A model generated the notes under the pieces. It had not been told where the DNA came from. It saw only the letters and a list, made by a program, of their open reading frames with translations, and did no database searches. From CAXRDE01 sp964229355 (lineage in GTDB: Bacteria > Cyanobacteriota > Sericytochromatia > UBA7694): DNA of 64,000 nucleotides. Position 1 is the stretch's first letter; every line of letters begins with the position of its first letter. Of the stretch, positions 8,031 through 16,875 are shown one piece after another. The stretch lies in NCBI GenBank assembly GCA_964229355.1, contig CAXRDE010000019.1, forward strand, positions 62,001 to 126,000, in the 5' to 3' direction. The translations under genes were made by a program, and so were the position numbers.

Positions 8031-9235
8031 CGAAAAATCACCTCTAACTGCTGAGACATCATCGGCTCCGATTCCAACACTTCACGCACCATAATACGCC
8101 GCAAATCGGTAATACTTCGGGTCTCTTTAGGCAAGGGACGATTGCTGATCAGAAAAGCCTTCGAATCTTCATGGGCAGGGTCATAGCCATGCATACCAGG
8201 AATCGCCTTAAGCCCCATATAAGAAGGGGTAATTAGCCAGCCCGGTGCCATTAAAAAGATGAGTTGCCCGCCCCGCTCATCAGGGAAGTAGCACCGCCAG
8301 GCTTTTAATTGCTCCGGAGTCACTTCTGAACCCTGGGGAATCTCAGAAAGTACGTGACACAAAGCTTGACGCACAGCGTCAGCAGTTTCAGCCCGTGGAA
8401 ACCAAAAGCGCGCCATGGTGGAGTCATACATGGCCACATAATCTGTGCCATAAGCATAACCTTTGGCTTGCATGTGTGCCTCAATGGGCGCAATCAAATC
8501 CACAGATCCCACCACATCGGTCATACCGTGATCTGAGAAAGCATAAAAAGCCACTTCATCGTAATGCTTTTCGGCCAGGGCTAAAATTTCATGAAGACCT
8601 TGCTCATAAGCCTCAAGTTTGGCTTTCACCTGCTCATGGCGGGTGCCCACGTTATGCATCAAAGCATCTAATTTGGGCTGATACAAATACGCAAACTCAA
8701 TTTTGCCCTGACAAATCTCGGCCTTGAGCGCCTCGCGGCACTGGGCCTCACTCTGACGCCAATTCGAACAATGATAGGGGACATTCGCCGCACGCAGCTG
8801 ATCAAAAATCGTCGTTCCCGCCAAAATGCCGCCGGGTACAAAATAGTCGTGTTTTTCCAGGTAATCAAAATAAGGCAGGGCAGCAAAAGGCACCGAATAC
8901 ATTTCAAAATAGCCGGTAAAGCCATAGATGCGGGCCAATAGCTTACTGAGCTGGTGGCGCACCCGCCAGCGGTCGACCAGACGTGGAGGAAAATAAGAAA
9001 GCCACTTCAATGCCTTAAAGGGAGACTGCTGGGGCGCATAAAAAAAGCTCGACCAATGCTGGTGTTCTTCAGGGTACGCGCCCGTCAAAATCGAAGGGTC
9101 TGCGGCTGAGGAAAAACCAAAAACCGTTTCTAAGGACCTGGCGTAGGGGGCATACCCTTTCATAAAACCGTAGTGACGATAGACTTCCCAACCCAAAGCA
9201 TCAAAAAAAGCAAAAAGCGTTAGTTTCTTTTTCAT
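8027..9235 (-). CDS. Alkaline-phosphatase-superfamily phosphodiesterase
   Basis: A 402-residue protein of the type I phosphodiesterase/nucleotide pyrophosphatase branch of the alkaline phosphatase superfamily. Visible metal-site motifs are an early Asp in FAFFDALGWE, PSILTGAYPEEH around the likely nucleophile Thr/Ser, and SDHGMTDV. No signal peptide is evident, so it is probably cytoplasmic. A GGAG site precedes the ATG. It is the first gene of the leftward EPS unit and overlaps the next gene by 4 bp. A role in modifying or recycling a phosphorylated EPS precursor is a guess from context. Confidence 0.8.
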   Translation of the reverse strand: MKKKLTLFAFFDALGWEVYRHYGFMKGYAPYARSLETVFGFSSAADPSILTGAYPEEHQHWSSFFYAPQQSPFKALKWLSYFPPRLVDRWRVRHQLSKLLARIYGFTGYFEMYSVPFAALPYFDYLEKHDYFVPGGILAGTTIFDQLRAANVPYHCSNWRQSEAQCREALKAEICQGKIEFAYLYQPKLDALMHNVGTRHEQVKAKLEAYEQGLHEILALAEKHYDEVAFYAFSDHGMTDVVGSVDLIAPIEAHMQAKGYAYGTDYVAMYDSTMARFWFPRAETADAVRQALCHVLSEIPQGSEVTPEQLKAWRCYFPDERGGQLIFLMAPGWLITPSYMGLKAIPGMHGYDPAHEDSKAFLISNRPLPKETRSITDLRRIMVREVLESEPMMSQQLEVIFR

Positions 9236-9292
9236 GGTGTTCCACTCCTTTGTGTCTTTAAGACTTACTATAAAGGTCTGGTTCTATGACCA

Positions 9293-9334
9293 CCATCAGG
9301 CGCTCCCTATAGACCTTGTGAGAAAATTCTGACA
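9293..9334 (-). promoter_or_regulatory. EPS-type promoter/operator, leftward arm (site A-)
   Basis: Read on the minus strand, the palindrome TGTCAGAATTTTCTCACA (9317-9334) is followed by exactly 17 bp and then CTGATGG (9293-9299), one base from the CTGATAG of the other sites. The phosphodiesterase start lies 57 bp downstream. The palindrome is shared with the rightward arm. Confidence 0.72.
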
Positions 9335-9358
9335 GGGTCCTCACCGTTTGGCTGATAG
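9317..9358 (+). promoter_or_regulatory. EPS-type promoter/operator, rightward arm (site A+)
   Basis: The palindrome TGTGAGAAAATTCTGACA (9317-9334) is followed by 17 bp and then CTGATAG (9352-9358). The glycosyltransferase ATG is 46 bp further on. The geometry is identical to sites B-E. CTGATAG is a poor match to a sigma-70 -10, which suggests an alternative sigma factor or an activator-dependent promoter. Confidence 0.8.
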
Positions 9359-9404
9359 GTTTTCGCTTCTGGTTTTTTTAAACTAAAGATCAGGAGGTGA
9401 CCCC

Positions 9405-10682
9405 ATGAATACCCCAGAACCCAAACGATTAATTTGGATGAATGATCAGGCCCAGCACAGAGGCGGCGCCGAGGCCTATATCCGCAATACGGTAAAGGCA
9501 TTACGCGCACGCGCTCCCCACTGGGAACACCATTTGCTGTATACGCCCGGCCACACCGACCTCAACTTTCTCACACACTTTGAGAGTGCCTGGGCCATTA
9601 CCGACACATCACAAGTACAGCAGCAATTGCAGCGTCTACAACCCGACTGGATTTATATCCACCAACTGCCGCTGAATGTAGAATGGGGGCCTCTGCTCTC
9701 TTTTTGCCAACAGCAGCAATGGAAAACCCTGCGTTTTTTACATGACCATAAACTCTTTTGTTTGCGCGAGCACAAATACACAGCCCTGCGTCACAGCACC
9801 TGCACCCGCCGCACGGGCATGGCTTGTTATACGTGTCCAGGCTTTATGCAACGCACGCAAGGCCAGTGGCAGTGGAAGCGTTTAAAACACCTGCACGACT
9901 TACAAGCGCAACATCAGGCCTTTGATGCCATCGTGGTGGGCTCCCCTTATATGGCAAAAGAAGCGCTAAAACACGGTTTGCCTGAAGAACGCATTCACGT
10001 TTTACCCCTGTTCTGCGAGGCGCCTCTGGCCACTGACACCCTGCCCCCACTCCATGCCACGTCCCCTTCTGAGTTTCAGCTCTTGTTCGTGGGACAGTTG
10101 CTCAAGGGCAAAGGGGTTGATCTCTTGCTTCGTGCCCTTGCACAGATCAAAAAAAACCCGCATTTGCCGTCGTTTCATCTGTCTATTTTGGGCAGCGGGG
10201 CCCAGGAGAAGGCCTTAAAACAGCTGGCGCAACGTCTGCGATTAACGCAAGCGGTGTCCTTTGCAGGATGGGTTCAAGACAAAACCCCCTATTGGCAAAA
10301 AGCCCAGGCGCTGATTCTGCCCAGCCGCAGTCCAGAAACCTTTGGCCTGGTGGGTTTAGAAGCAATGCGTCAAGGTATTCCCGTGATTGCCAGCGATGTG
10401 GGCGGGATTCGCACCTGGCTGAACGCGCCCCATAACGGAGACCTTTTTCCGTCAGGAGACGTCCACGCCCTTTACCAAAAGCTCTATAGCTATTTGCTAC
10501 ATCCGGCCCAGGCTGCGCACAAGGGCAGGCAGGGCTACAAAGCCTGGCAAGCCCATTTTCAAGAGCAGCATCATCTTGAAAGCCTGATGAATCTGTTTGA
10601 AGACCTGTCTCAGCCGCTCACCACAAGCCCTCATTCTCATTCAGTAAGGAGTTCTCATCATGTTTCCCTCTACACCCACTAA
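9405..10682 (+). CDS. Glycosyltransferase family 4 (EPS)
   Basis: A 425-residue GT-B glycosyltransferase. The N-terminal acceptor domain starts with LIWMNDQAQHRGGAEAYI. The C-terminal donor domain has LLFVGQLLKGKGVDLLLRAL and the E-x7-E type motif SPETFGLVGLEAM. A cysteine cluster near residues 120-150 (STCTRRTGMACYTCPG) may bind a metal or stabilise a loop. It would transfer an activated sugar to the EPS lipid-linked intermediate in the cytoplasm. An AGGAGG site precedes the ATG. It is the first gene behind site A+, and the next gene starts inside its 3' end. Confidence 0.9.
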   Translation: MNTPEPKRLIWMNDQAQHRGGAEAYIRNTVKALRARAPHWEHHLLYTPGHTDLNFLTHFESAWAITDTSQVQQQLQRLQPDWIYIHQLPLNVEWGPLLSFCQQQQWKTLRFLHDHKLFCLREHKYTALRHSTCTRRTGMACYTCPGFMQRTQGQWQWKRLKHLHDLQAQHQAFDAIVVGSPYMAKEALKHGLPEERIHVLPLFCEAPLATDTLPPLHATSPSEFQLLFVGQLLKGKGVDLLLRALAQIKKNPHLPSFHLSILGSGAQEKALKQLAQRLRLTQAVSFAGWVQDKTPYWQKAQALILPSRSPETFGLVGLEAMRQGIPVIASDVGGIRTWLNAPHNGDLFPSGDVHALYQKLYSYLLHPAQAAHKGRQGYKAWQAHFQEQHHLESLMNLFEDLSQPLTTSPHSHSVRSSHHVSLYTH

Positions 10683-11946
10683 AGAAAAGCAAACCGTAAA
10701 TCAACCCCCACAAGGCTGGAGCTACCACCGGCATCCGGCAGTCGAACACAAGATTCAACTCCTGGTTGATGAGCTATGTGCGCACATCAAACGGAACTTT
10801 CGACCCAAACACTATACCTGCATCGCCGTTACCGGCGGTTACGGTCGGGGTGAAGGCGGTATGCGTTATGAAAACGGTCAAGTGTCACCCAATAATAATC
10901 TGGATTTGATTTGGGTGGTACCCAATGGCCAGGACACTCAACCTTTACAACAGCTTTTTCGCACAAAAATTGCCCAGCCCCTGGCCCAGCAATTTGGCAT
11001 AGATATTGATGGTTATTTTATTCACGAAAAGCATATTCAACGCCTGCCCTGTCTGGTCATGCTCTACGATATCAAAACCGGGCACCGGGTCATTTTGGGC
11101 GATCCTCACTACCTCAAGCAACACATTCATTATGCCTCCCACGATATTTTGCCCAGCGACATGCGCAATCTTATGGTGAACCGCGCCACCTTATTGCTGC
11201 TCAACATTTGGCTCTTGGAACAATTTCAACGTCAGCACCCTGAACAAAGCACCTTGCCCGATGCCTTACAGCACCAAATTTTAAAACACACCATGAAAGC
11301 CATTATTGGCTATGGCGATGCCTTGTTATTTGCCCAGGGCGCTTACCACTGGTCTTATGCGGTTAAAGAGCACACCATGGGTGTACAGATCAACCTTCCT
11401 GTGGTCCTAAGACAGTGGTATAGTCAGGCCATTCAGTACCGTTTTGACCCCCGTGGGTTTCAGGGAGAGTCCCTGGGCTTGACCGGCCAGGAACCTGAGC
11501 AGTTCAAACAATGGCAACACCGTTTACTGGCCTTTTTTGCCCCCTGGCATTTGTATTTTGAAAACTGGCGTTTACAAACCAAATTGACCCATTGGGACAC
11601 TTATGTGGAAACCCATCTTTGCCACAGCATCATGGCCGAGAACAGCTACCGCGGCGTCCCCTTGCGTAAGTTGAAGCACTTTTTACGCAACCGGTTGCCA
11701 ACCCATCACCTGTCCTGGAAAGCCAGTCTGGGATTAAAAATGAGTGAACCCGCCAACGCCTTAAGCACCCTCTTTCCCTTGATTGCTTATCAGGCCCCCT
11801 TACCTGCTTTTGTCTATGACCAGCTGATGATTTCGCCCCATTGCTCACGGGCAGAGGTTTTGCAACGTTATCTGCAATGCTGGGGAAGTTATTTGGACCC
11901 GTCGCTTTTAAACAAAATGCGTCAATGGGAGGAAAGACTCATATGA
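10660..11946 (+). CDS. Nucleotidyltransferase-fold-like protein of unknown function (EPS)
   Basis: A 428-residue cytoplasmic protein I cannot assign with confidence. Residues 59-83 contain GGYGRGEGGM and, after about 9 residues, NNNLDLIWVV. This resembles the G-G/S...DhDh signature of the nucleotidyltransferase (pol beta) fold. The first of the two usual acidic residues appears as Asn (N-L-D instead of D-x-D), so activity may be lost or altered. The remainder is helical with no known motif. The AAGGAG site lies in the 3' end of the preceding gene (23 bp overlap). It overlaps the next gene by 4 bp, so it is translationally coupled within the EPS operon. Confidence 0.62.
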   Translation: MFPSTPTKEKQTVNQPPQGWSYHRHPAVEHKIQLLVDELCAHIKRNFRPKHYTCIAVTGGYGRGEGGMRYENGQVSPNNNLDLIWVVPNGQDTQPLQQLFRTKIAQPLAQQFGIDIDGYFIHEKHIQRLPCLVMLYDIKTGHRVILGDPHYLKQHIHYASHDILPSDMRNLMVNRATLLLLNIWLLEQFQRQHPEQSTLPDALQHQILKHTMKAIIGYGDALLFAQGAYHWSYAVKEHTMGVQINLPVVLRQWYSQAIQYRFDPRGFQGESLGLTGQEPEQFKQWQHRLLAFFAPWHLYFENWRLQTKLTHWDTYVETHLCHSIMAENSYRGVPLRKLKHFLRNRLPTHHLSWKASLGLKMSEPANALSTLFPLIAYQAPLPAFVYDQLMISPHCSRAEVLQRYLQCWGSYLDPSLLNKMRQWEERLI

Positions 11947-12788
11947 TTTGCTTAACGGGCGATATTCACCACGAATCCTTACGTACAGGAAATCAAAAGC
12001 ATAGCGACCGCACCGAGATTCAAACGGCACTGGATTTTCTAAAGCTACTTGAAATCTACCAGGTCAAAATGACACTGTTTGTTTCAGGCAAAACCGTTCA
12101 AGAGTCTCCGGCAGCAGTGAAAATTCTGGCCGAGCACCCGCTCATTGAGCTCGGAGGACACAACTGGGATTGCTTTGAGCCTGGCCTGTGGCACCGTTTT
12201 TGGAATAAAGCCACGGGTTCATATAACGGTCCACGCTGGTACCAGCGTTGGGATGTCGAAAAAACCAAACGTATTTTTGCGTCCGTCACAGGTACAAACT
12301 TGCGCTGCTGGCGCAACCATATGTACATGCATGGACCCTATACAGAACAGGTGTTAGCCGAAGCAGGTATTGAAGTGTGCGCCGATGGCGTACGCAAACA
12401 CAGCAACGGCATGATCGCTCACCCCACAGGTCTTTATAACTTCCCCTTGAATATTATGCCCGACCACGAGCATATTTATCATGCTGAGCGCACACCGGAA
12501 TGGGTAGAGAACTGGCTGAAGCGCTACCAGTGGGAAGACGATTTTGGTTCTGAGTCCTATACAGTGGAACGCTGGACAGAATTGGTCTTGCAGCAATTGC
12601 ACGCCCATCAACAACAGGGGATTCTGTCGCACCTGATTCTTCACCCTTTGACCATGTATCTAAGCGATGGTTATGAAAGTGCTCATCGCATCCTGGCTTA
12701 TCTTTCACAGTTTCCCACCCACCACATGTCCACGTTGATTCCCACCCCCATGGCAGAAAGGAAAATCTCATGCCACTCATCTCGGTGA
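11943..12788 (+). CDS. Polysaccharide deacetylase-like protein (EPS)
   Basis: A 281-residue protein starting at the ATG at 11943. That start has a GGAGGAAAG site and forms an ATGA overlap with the upstream stop. The frame is open further upstream, but the fold begins at this Met. MICLTGDIHHES corresponds to motif 1 (usually TFDDG-like) of carbohydrate esterase family 4/NodB. FLKLLEIYQVKMTLFVSGK is the typical strand-helix after it, and IELGGHNWDC is the His-containing motif 2. Such enzymes remove N-acetyl groups from polymer sugars. No signal peptide is visible, so it may act on a precursor in the cytoplasm. Motifs are divergent, so activity is uncertain. Confidence 0.78.
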   Translation: MICLTGDIHHESLRTGNQKHSDRTEIQTALDFLKLLEIYQVKMTLFVSGKTVQESPAAVKILAEHPLIELGGHNWDCFEPGLWHRFWNKATGSYNGPRWYQRWDVEKTKRIFASVTGTNLRCWRNHMYMHGPYTEQVLAEAGIEVCADGVRKHSNGMIAHPTGLYNFPLNIMPDHEHIYHAERTPEWVENWLKRYQWEDDFGSESYTVERWTELVLQQLHAHQQQGILSHLILHPLTMYLSDGYESAHRILAYLSQFPTHHMSTLIPTPMAERKISCHSSR

Positions 12789-13723
12789 TTATGCGTACCA
12801 AGAACAATGAGGATATTTTAGCAGAGGCCCTGAGCAGTCTGTTTCAACAGGATCTACAAGACTTTGAGCTAATCATTGTGGATTCGGGCTCTGTGGATCG
12901 TACCCTTGAGATCGCCGCCCATTATCCCCATCGCCTGATCCGCATTCAGCCCCAGGATTATTTTCCCGGCAAAGTTCTCAATGCAGCCGCAGCCCAGGCG
13001 ACGGGAAAGTACCTGGTTTTTCAGAATTCAGACGTGGTGCTTTTACATGAAAAAGCTTTGTCAGCCTTAATTGCACCCCTTGAACATAACCCTTCTGTGT
13101 GTGCCAGTTTTGCCCGACAAAAAAGTCGTCCTGAAGCCCAGCACTGGGTACAACAAGACTACGCCAAAAGCTTCCCCGCCACAGAAGACGCCATTCCAAC
13201 CTGGCTTCCTTATTCCCTACCTTTTGCTGCCATGCGCTATAGCAGCTGGCTGGACTTTCCTTTTTACACCTGGGCCTGGGGCTCTGAAGACACCGAATGG
13301 GGACATCGCCAGCGCTTAAGAGATCCCCAGAGCATTGTGTACGTCCCTGAAGCAGAAGTCATGCATTCTCATAACTATACGCTCTCGCAAATCTACGGAC
13401 GCAGTTATATTGAAGGCGAAGCCGATGCCTGGATGAGACCGTACCACAGCACCTCGCTTTTGTCACAGGGAGCCGCCTTACGCATGGCCAAGCGACTCTT
13501 GAGAGCGAGTTTTCAAGGCTTCAAAGACGGTTACCAGGCATTGTCAACCGGGCGCGCTGGCGAAGCCTGGGGTTCATTACCCCGACGCCTGATGTGGGAA
13601 TGGGGGCACGAACAAGGTTTTCGCTGGGGATTGCAACGCCTCGCAGAAGGCGGCATCGAAGACCAGAGCCAACGGGGGCAAAGTGTGGTCCTGCAACGCC
13701 ACTGCTCGCTCCGCAAGCCATAA
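12770..13723 (+). CDS. Glycosyltransferase family 2 (EPS)
   Basis: A 317-residue GT-A glycosyltransferase. It begins with PLISVIMRTKNNEDIL, followed by FELIIVDSGSVDRTLEIA and the divalent-metal region VFQNSDVVLL. The motif WGSEDTEWGHR (about 165-175) matches the acceptor-side ED-containing loop common in GT2. AAAGGAAAA precedes the ATG, which lies 19 bp inside the preceding gene. It closes the operon that begins at 9405. The next EPS promoter (site B) starts 3 bp after its stop. Confidence 0.9.
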   Translation: MPLISVIMRTKNNEDILAEALSSLFQQDLQDFELIIVDSGSVDRTLEIAAHYPHRLIRIQPQDYFPGKVLNAAAAQATGKYLVFQNSDVVLLHEKALSALIAPLEHNPSVCASFARQKSRPEAQHWVQQDYAKSFPATEDAIPTWLPYSLPFAAMRYSSWLDFPFYTWAWGSEDTEWGHRQRLRDPQSIVYVPEAEVMHSHNYTLSQIYGRSYIEGEADAWMRPYHSTSLLSQGAALRMAKRLLRASFQGFKDGYQALSTGRAGEAWGSLPRRLMWEWGHEQGFRWGLQRLAEGGIEDQSQRGQSVVLQRHCSLRKP

Positions 13724-13725
13724 AG

Positions 13726-13767
13726 CATCAGAATTTTCTGACAAGAGAGGGTAAGCCCTACTGATAG
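13726..13767 (+). promoter_or_regulatory. EPS-type promoter/operator (site B)
   Basis: The palindrome CATCAGAATTTTCTGACA (13726-13743) is followed by 17 bp and then CTGATAG (13761-13767). The STAS gene start follows 55 bp later. It fills the spacer between the GT2 gene and the STAS gene. Confidence 0.8.
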
Positions 13768-13822
13768 GGAGTTTAAAGCCCACAACGTATGCTAAATACA
13801 TCCCCCCTTAAGGAGTTTTAGT

Positions 13823-14128
13823 ATGAACATTCATCAACACGAAAACGCCCTCTGGGTGTTGCATCTGCAGAATATGCGACGCCATAACATCGCCGAATTT
13901 CAACGGAACGTCGAACAGGTTTTTCATGCCCGGCCCAGCGTTTTGGTATTGGATTGTCAGGAACTCAAAAGTCTTGATTATCAGGGGTTGAAAGCCCTGC
14001 TCAAATGTCTGAGCAAAAGCATGGAGCAGGGGTGCCAACTCTATTTAAAAGCGTTATCGGCCGGGCCCAGAATGATTCTAGAGATGACCCGCACCCTTCA
14101 GCTCTTTCACGAATGGGAGGAGGCCTAA
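13823..14128 (+). CDS. STAS-domain protein (anti-sigma-factor-antagonist-like)
   Basis: A 101-residue single STAS domain. VLVLDCQELKSLDYQGLKAL matches the core strand-helix of SpoIIAA-type proteins. Family members usually carry a phosphorylatable Ser in a DSSG-like loop. Here the loop reads DYQG, so kinase switching at that Ser is not possible, although Tyr is present. It could act as a constitutive partner-binding module, for example for an anti-sigma factor or within the EPS complex. AAGGAG precedes the ATG. It is the first gene behind site B and heads the operon with the export proteins and two-component system. Confidence 0.8.
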   Translation: MNIHQHENALWVLHLQNMRRHNIAEFQRNVEQVFHARPSVLVLDCQELKSLDYQGLKALLKCLSKSMEQGCQLYLKALSAGPRMILEMTRTLQLFHEWEEA

Positions 14129-14131
14129 GTC

Positions 14132-14902
14132 ATGGAAAAATTCAGTTCAGCGGTCATTGTGTGCGATTTTTCTGAAACCCAGGCGCTGTTTCAGGCGCAA
14201 TGGCAACAGCTTTTTGCGCAGTACCACCCCTACTGTTTACCCATCGGCAATCAGCCTTTGATTCTTTGGGCTTTAGAGGCCCTGGCCAGATTACAGTGCT
14301 TTGACATTACCCTGGTAGACCCTTATGCAAGTCACCACCCCAGACTGCACCAACAATTGAAAAACCTGGCAGCCTCCATTTACGGTTTTCAATTGCACTT
14401 TACCCCCACGCTCCCCCCTGATGCGGCGAAAACAGGGCCTGTTTTAACGGGGGTGCATCTTTATTACCTTCACCCCGACACCCAGGCGCTGGCACAAACG
14501 TCACTGCATAACCTTCGGGATTATTATGAAGAAAACATGCGTGCACCGACCCTCTGGCAGTCTCGGGTTACGTTGCCCCACTTTTATCAGCAAGGCCGTT
14601 TGGGCCGTGGCGCCCACTGCCAAATTCATGCCCAGAGCATTTGTCGTCACAGTCTATTGGGTAAATACGTCAGCCTTCAGCAAGAAGCACAGGCCATCGG
14701 CAGTGTCATCGGGGATTATAGTCGGCTGGGCCCCCGCACCCATCTTTTTGGTAGTCTGATCTTACCCCATACACGCCTGGGAAGCGACCTGCATTTGGTG
14801 GGTAAAATCGTCAGCGGTCAATACCTGATAGATCCCCTCACCGGAGCCTGGACAGAGATCGATCACGTGTGGTGTAAAGCGCAAAAAGTTTACGCGCTAT
14901 AA
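14132..14902 (+). CDS. Degenerate sugar-nucleotidyltransferase-like/left-handed beta-helix protein (EPS)
   Basis: A 256-residue protein. The N-terminal half resembles an NDP-sugar pyrophosphorylase, with LPIGNQPLILWALEALARL in the place of the usual K-P-hhxxPhh segment. The catalytic GxGTRL loop is absent: the N-terminus reads SAVIVCDFSETQ. The C-terminal half has hexapeptide-like turns (LGKYVSLQQEAQAIGSVIG, DYSRLGPRTHLFGSLILP), suggesting a short left-handed beta-helix. It probably does not make a nucleotide sugar and may be structural or regulatory. Spacing to the STAS gene is 3 bp, and its stop overlaps the next start by one base. Confidence 0.6.
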   Translation: MEKFSSAVIVCDFSETQALFQAQWQQLFAQYHPYCLPIGNQPLILWALEALARLQCFDITLVDPYASHHPRLHQQLKNLAASIYGFQLHFTPTLPPDAAKTGPVLTGVHLYYLHPDTQALAQTSLHNLRDYYEENMRAPTLWQSRVTLPHFYQQGRLGRGAHCQIHAQSICRHSLLGKYVSLQQEAQAIGSVIGDYSRLGPRTHLFGSLILPHTRLGSDLHLVGKIVSGQYLIDPLTGAWTEIDHVWCKAQKVYAL

Positions 14903-16875
14903 TGTCAGATATGCAAGCAGATTCTGAGCGTTTTTTTGAAACGGAAACGGCTTTACCCGCCGTGATCCCACAAGAGCAGAACACAGCGCCACCGCGTCGG
15001 TCGGCGCTTTCTCACGTTTCACCCCCTATCTTGCTCAAAGGACTGCAAAAGCACGCGGTATGGATCCTACTTTGCGCGATCTTTGGGGCGGTGGGAGGCC
15101 TGGGTCTGGCCTGGAGTATTGCCCCCACCTACGAAGCCAGAACAGTCATGATCCGACATATCAAAAATACAAATGTCAACGCGAGTCTATATCAAGAGCC
15201 CGAGATTCGCACCTTGCTCGAAACGGTAAAACTCCGTGAAAACCTGCTCACCCTGAAAACCCGTTTGCAATTGGACGCTTCGCCCGAAGAACTCTATCAA
15301 CGCATCGACGTCAAACCCGGGCAGCGCAGCGATATTATTCAAATTCTGGCCACAGCTCCTACACCCCAGGAGGCATCGGCCATCGCTCAGACCATGAGTG
15401 AGATTTTTCAAGCCAGCTCCGCAGGATTATCTCAGAACGTGGCCCGGCGTGTTTACCAATTTCGTCTTACCCAGCGCAAGCGCTTTGAGGAACGGCTACA
15501 AACCGCCCAGAAAGCCCTGAGTCAATTTCAAAAAAAACACAACATCGCTTTTTTTGAGGACAGCACACGCCTGCTTTTAGAACAAATCAAGCAATTTGAG
15601 TTGGATCTTGAGCGAGCCCGAATCCAGCAAAGCCGTGACAAAGAAGCCATTGCCAGCATTGAGGCGAAACTTCAGCAGCGCCCAGAAAATATCCGCGTCA
15701 CACAAACGGTACGCTACCGCAACCGCGTGCGCTACCAGGAGTTGGCCAGTGAACTCAAAGGCTTATTGAAGCGTTACACACCCGAAAACCCGAAGGTTAT
15801 TGCGCTACAAACCCAAATGCAAGCCTTACAAGCCGAAGGCGATACCGCAGGCATTCCCGAAGAAGAGAGCTACGGCATGGACCCCGTGGTACGTGAACTC
15901 AAAATTGATCAAGCCGAGCGTATGACGGCCATGGACGGTCATCAGCGCACCATTCAACAACTGCAAAAACAAATCAAAGACCTGCGCAGCCAGCTTAAAA
16001 AACTCGCAACCCTGGAAAGCGATGTGGCCAATTTACAGCGGCAAATTGATCGTGAAAACGAAAACCTGCGTGAAAACGATTACCGCCTGAGTGAGTCTGA
16101 AAACGATATGGAAGCCCGTATTTCTGCCTTTGATATTTTGGAGCCTGCCAGCACGCCAGAAGCCCCCTTACCCACCCGCCGTAAACTGCTGGTGTTGGCG
16201 GGGGGTTTTTTGGGTGCCCTGACCGGCATGGCAGGAAGCCTGGGTAGCACACTCCTCAAACCGCACCTCAGTGACGCCAGACAAGTGGAAGCACTGGGGG
16301 TGGAGTATTTGGGTACTTTATCTCCCGAGAACCACGCTATCTCACTGGCCCTGGGATACCGCATGGTCAACTTGGGCAAGGCCCTTGCGGACAGAGAAAA
16401 CCCCAGTTTGATCTTGATTAGCGCCACATCTCCTGAGCGGAGTCGTCAATTTATGGACGCGTGCAAGCACTGGTTTAACCAACAAGATATAAAGATTGCC
16501 TGTGTGCAACCCCCGGATCGGCCTGTGCTTCCCACCCACGATCTCGGCCATTGGCTTTACGAAAAAGACGCTCCCTTACCTTGCCCGCTGCAAAAAGAAG
16601 CCCACCTTTCAAGCTTTGCTTTTGTCAAACAAAACCGACTTCCCCTGCTCGATAAACTGTCTCAGCTGGCAAGCCCTGACCCAATTCAATTGATTCTCTG
16701 GGAGTTGCCTTCCCCTGCGGTGTCTCATGATCTTTTTATTCAACTCTCAGCCCAGGCTCAAACCATGATTTGGGTACTTGATGAGCAACACAGTCCCCAT
16801 CAAGCCTTAAGAAACTGGATCCGTTCGGCGGCTGAATTAAACCATAAAGGGGTTTGGTATGAAAGCAGCACGTAA
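14902..16875 (+). CDS. Polysaccharide co-polymerase (Wzc/GumC-like) with degenerate kinase domain
   Basis: A 657-residue inner-membrane chain-length/export protein. A cytoplasmic N-terminus precedes membrane helix 1 (about 52-72) with a Wzz motif after it. A long periplasmic coiled coil (about 180-410) follows, then membrane helix 2 (about 427-447) and a cytoplasmic domain of about 200 residues. The cytoplasmic domain sits where Wzc has its tyrosine-kinase P-loop. The expected Walker A loop is replaced by LILISATSPERSRQ (about 500-513), with no GK[ST]. There is no C-terminal Tyr cluster. It should contact the outer-membrane Wza-like protein encoded next. Its last 17 bp overlap that gene. Confidence 0.85.
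   Translation: MSDMQADSERFFETETALPAVIPQEQNTAPPRRSALSHVSPPILLKGLQKHAVWILLCAIFGAVGGLGLAWSIAPTYEARTVMIRHIKNTNVNASLYQEPEIRTLLETVKLRENLLTLKTRLQLDASPEELYQRIDVKPGQRSDIIQILATAPTPQEASAIAQTMSEIFQASSAGLSQNVARRVYQFRLTQRKRFEERLQTAQKALSQFQKKHNIAFFEDSTRLLLEQIKQFELDLERARIQQSRDKEAIASIEAKLQQRPENIRVTQTVRYRNRVRYQELASELKGLLKRYTPENPKVIALQTQMQALQAEGDTAGIPEEESYGMDPVVRELKIDQAERMTAMDGHQRTIQQLQKQIKDLRSQLKKLATLESDVANLQRQIDRENENLRENDYRLSESENDMEARISAFDILEPASTPEAPLPTRRKLLVLAGGFLGALTGMAGSLGSTLLKPHLSDARQVEALGVEYLGTLSPENHAISLALGYRMVNLGKALADRENPSLILISATSPERSRQFMDACKHWFNQQDIKIACVQPPDRPVLPTHDLGHWLYEKDAPLPCPLQKEAHLSSFAFVKQNRLPLLDKLSQLASPDPIQLILWELPSPAVSHDLFIQLSAQAQTMIWVLDEQHSPHQALRNWIRSAAELNHKGVWYESST

Noticed and set aside
11841..11942. 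Upstream extension of the polysaccharide deacetylase-like protein
   Set aside because: It lies inside the preceding gene; the ATG at 11943 has GGAGGAAAG and forms a standard ATGA overlap.
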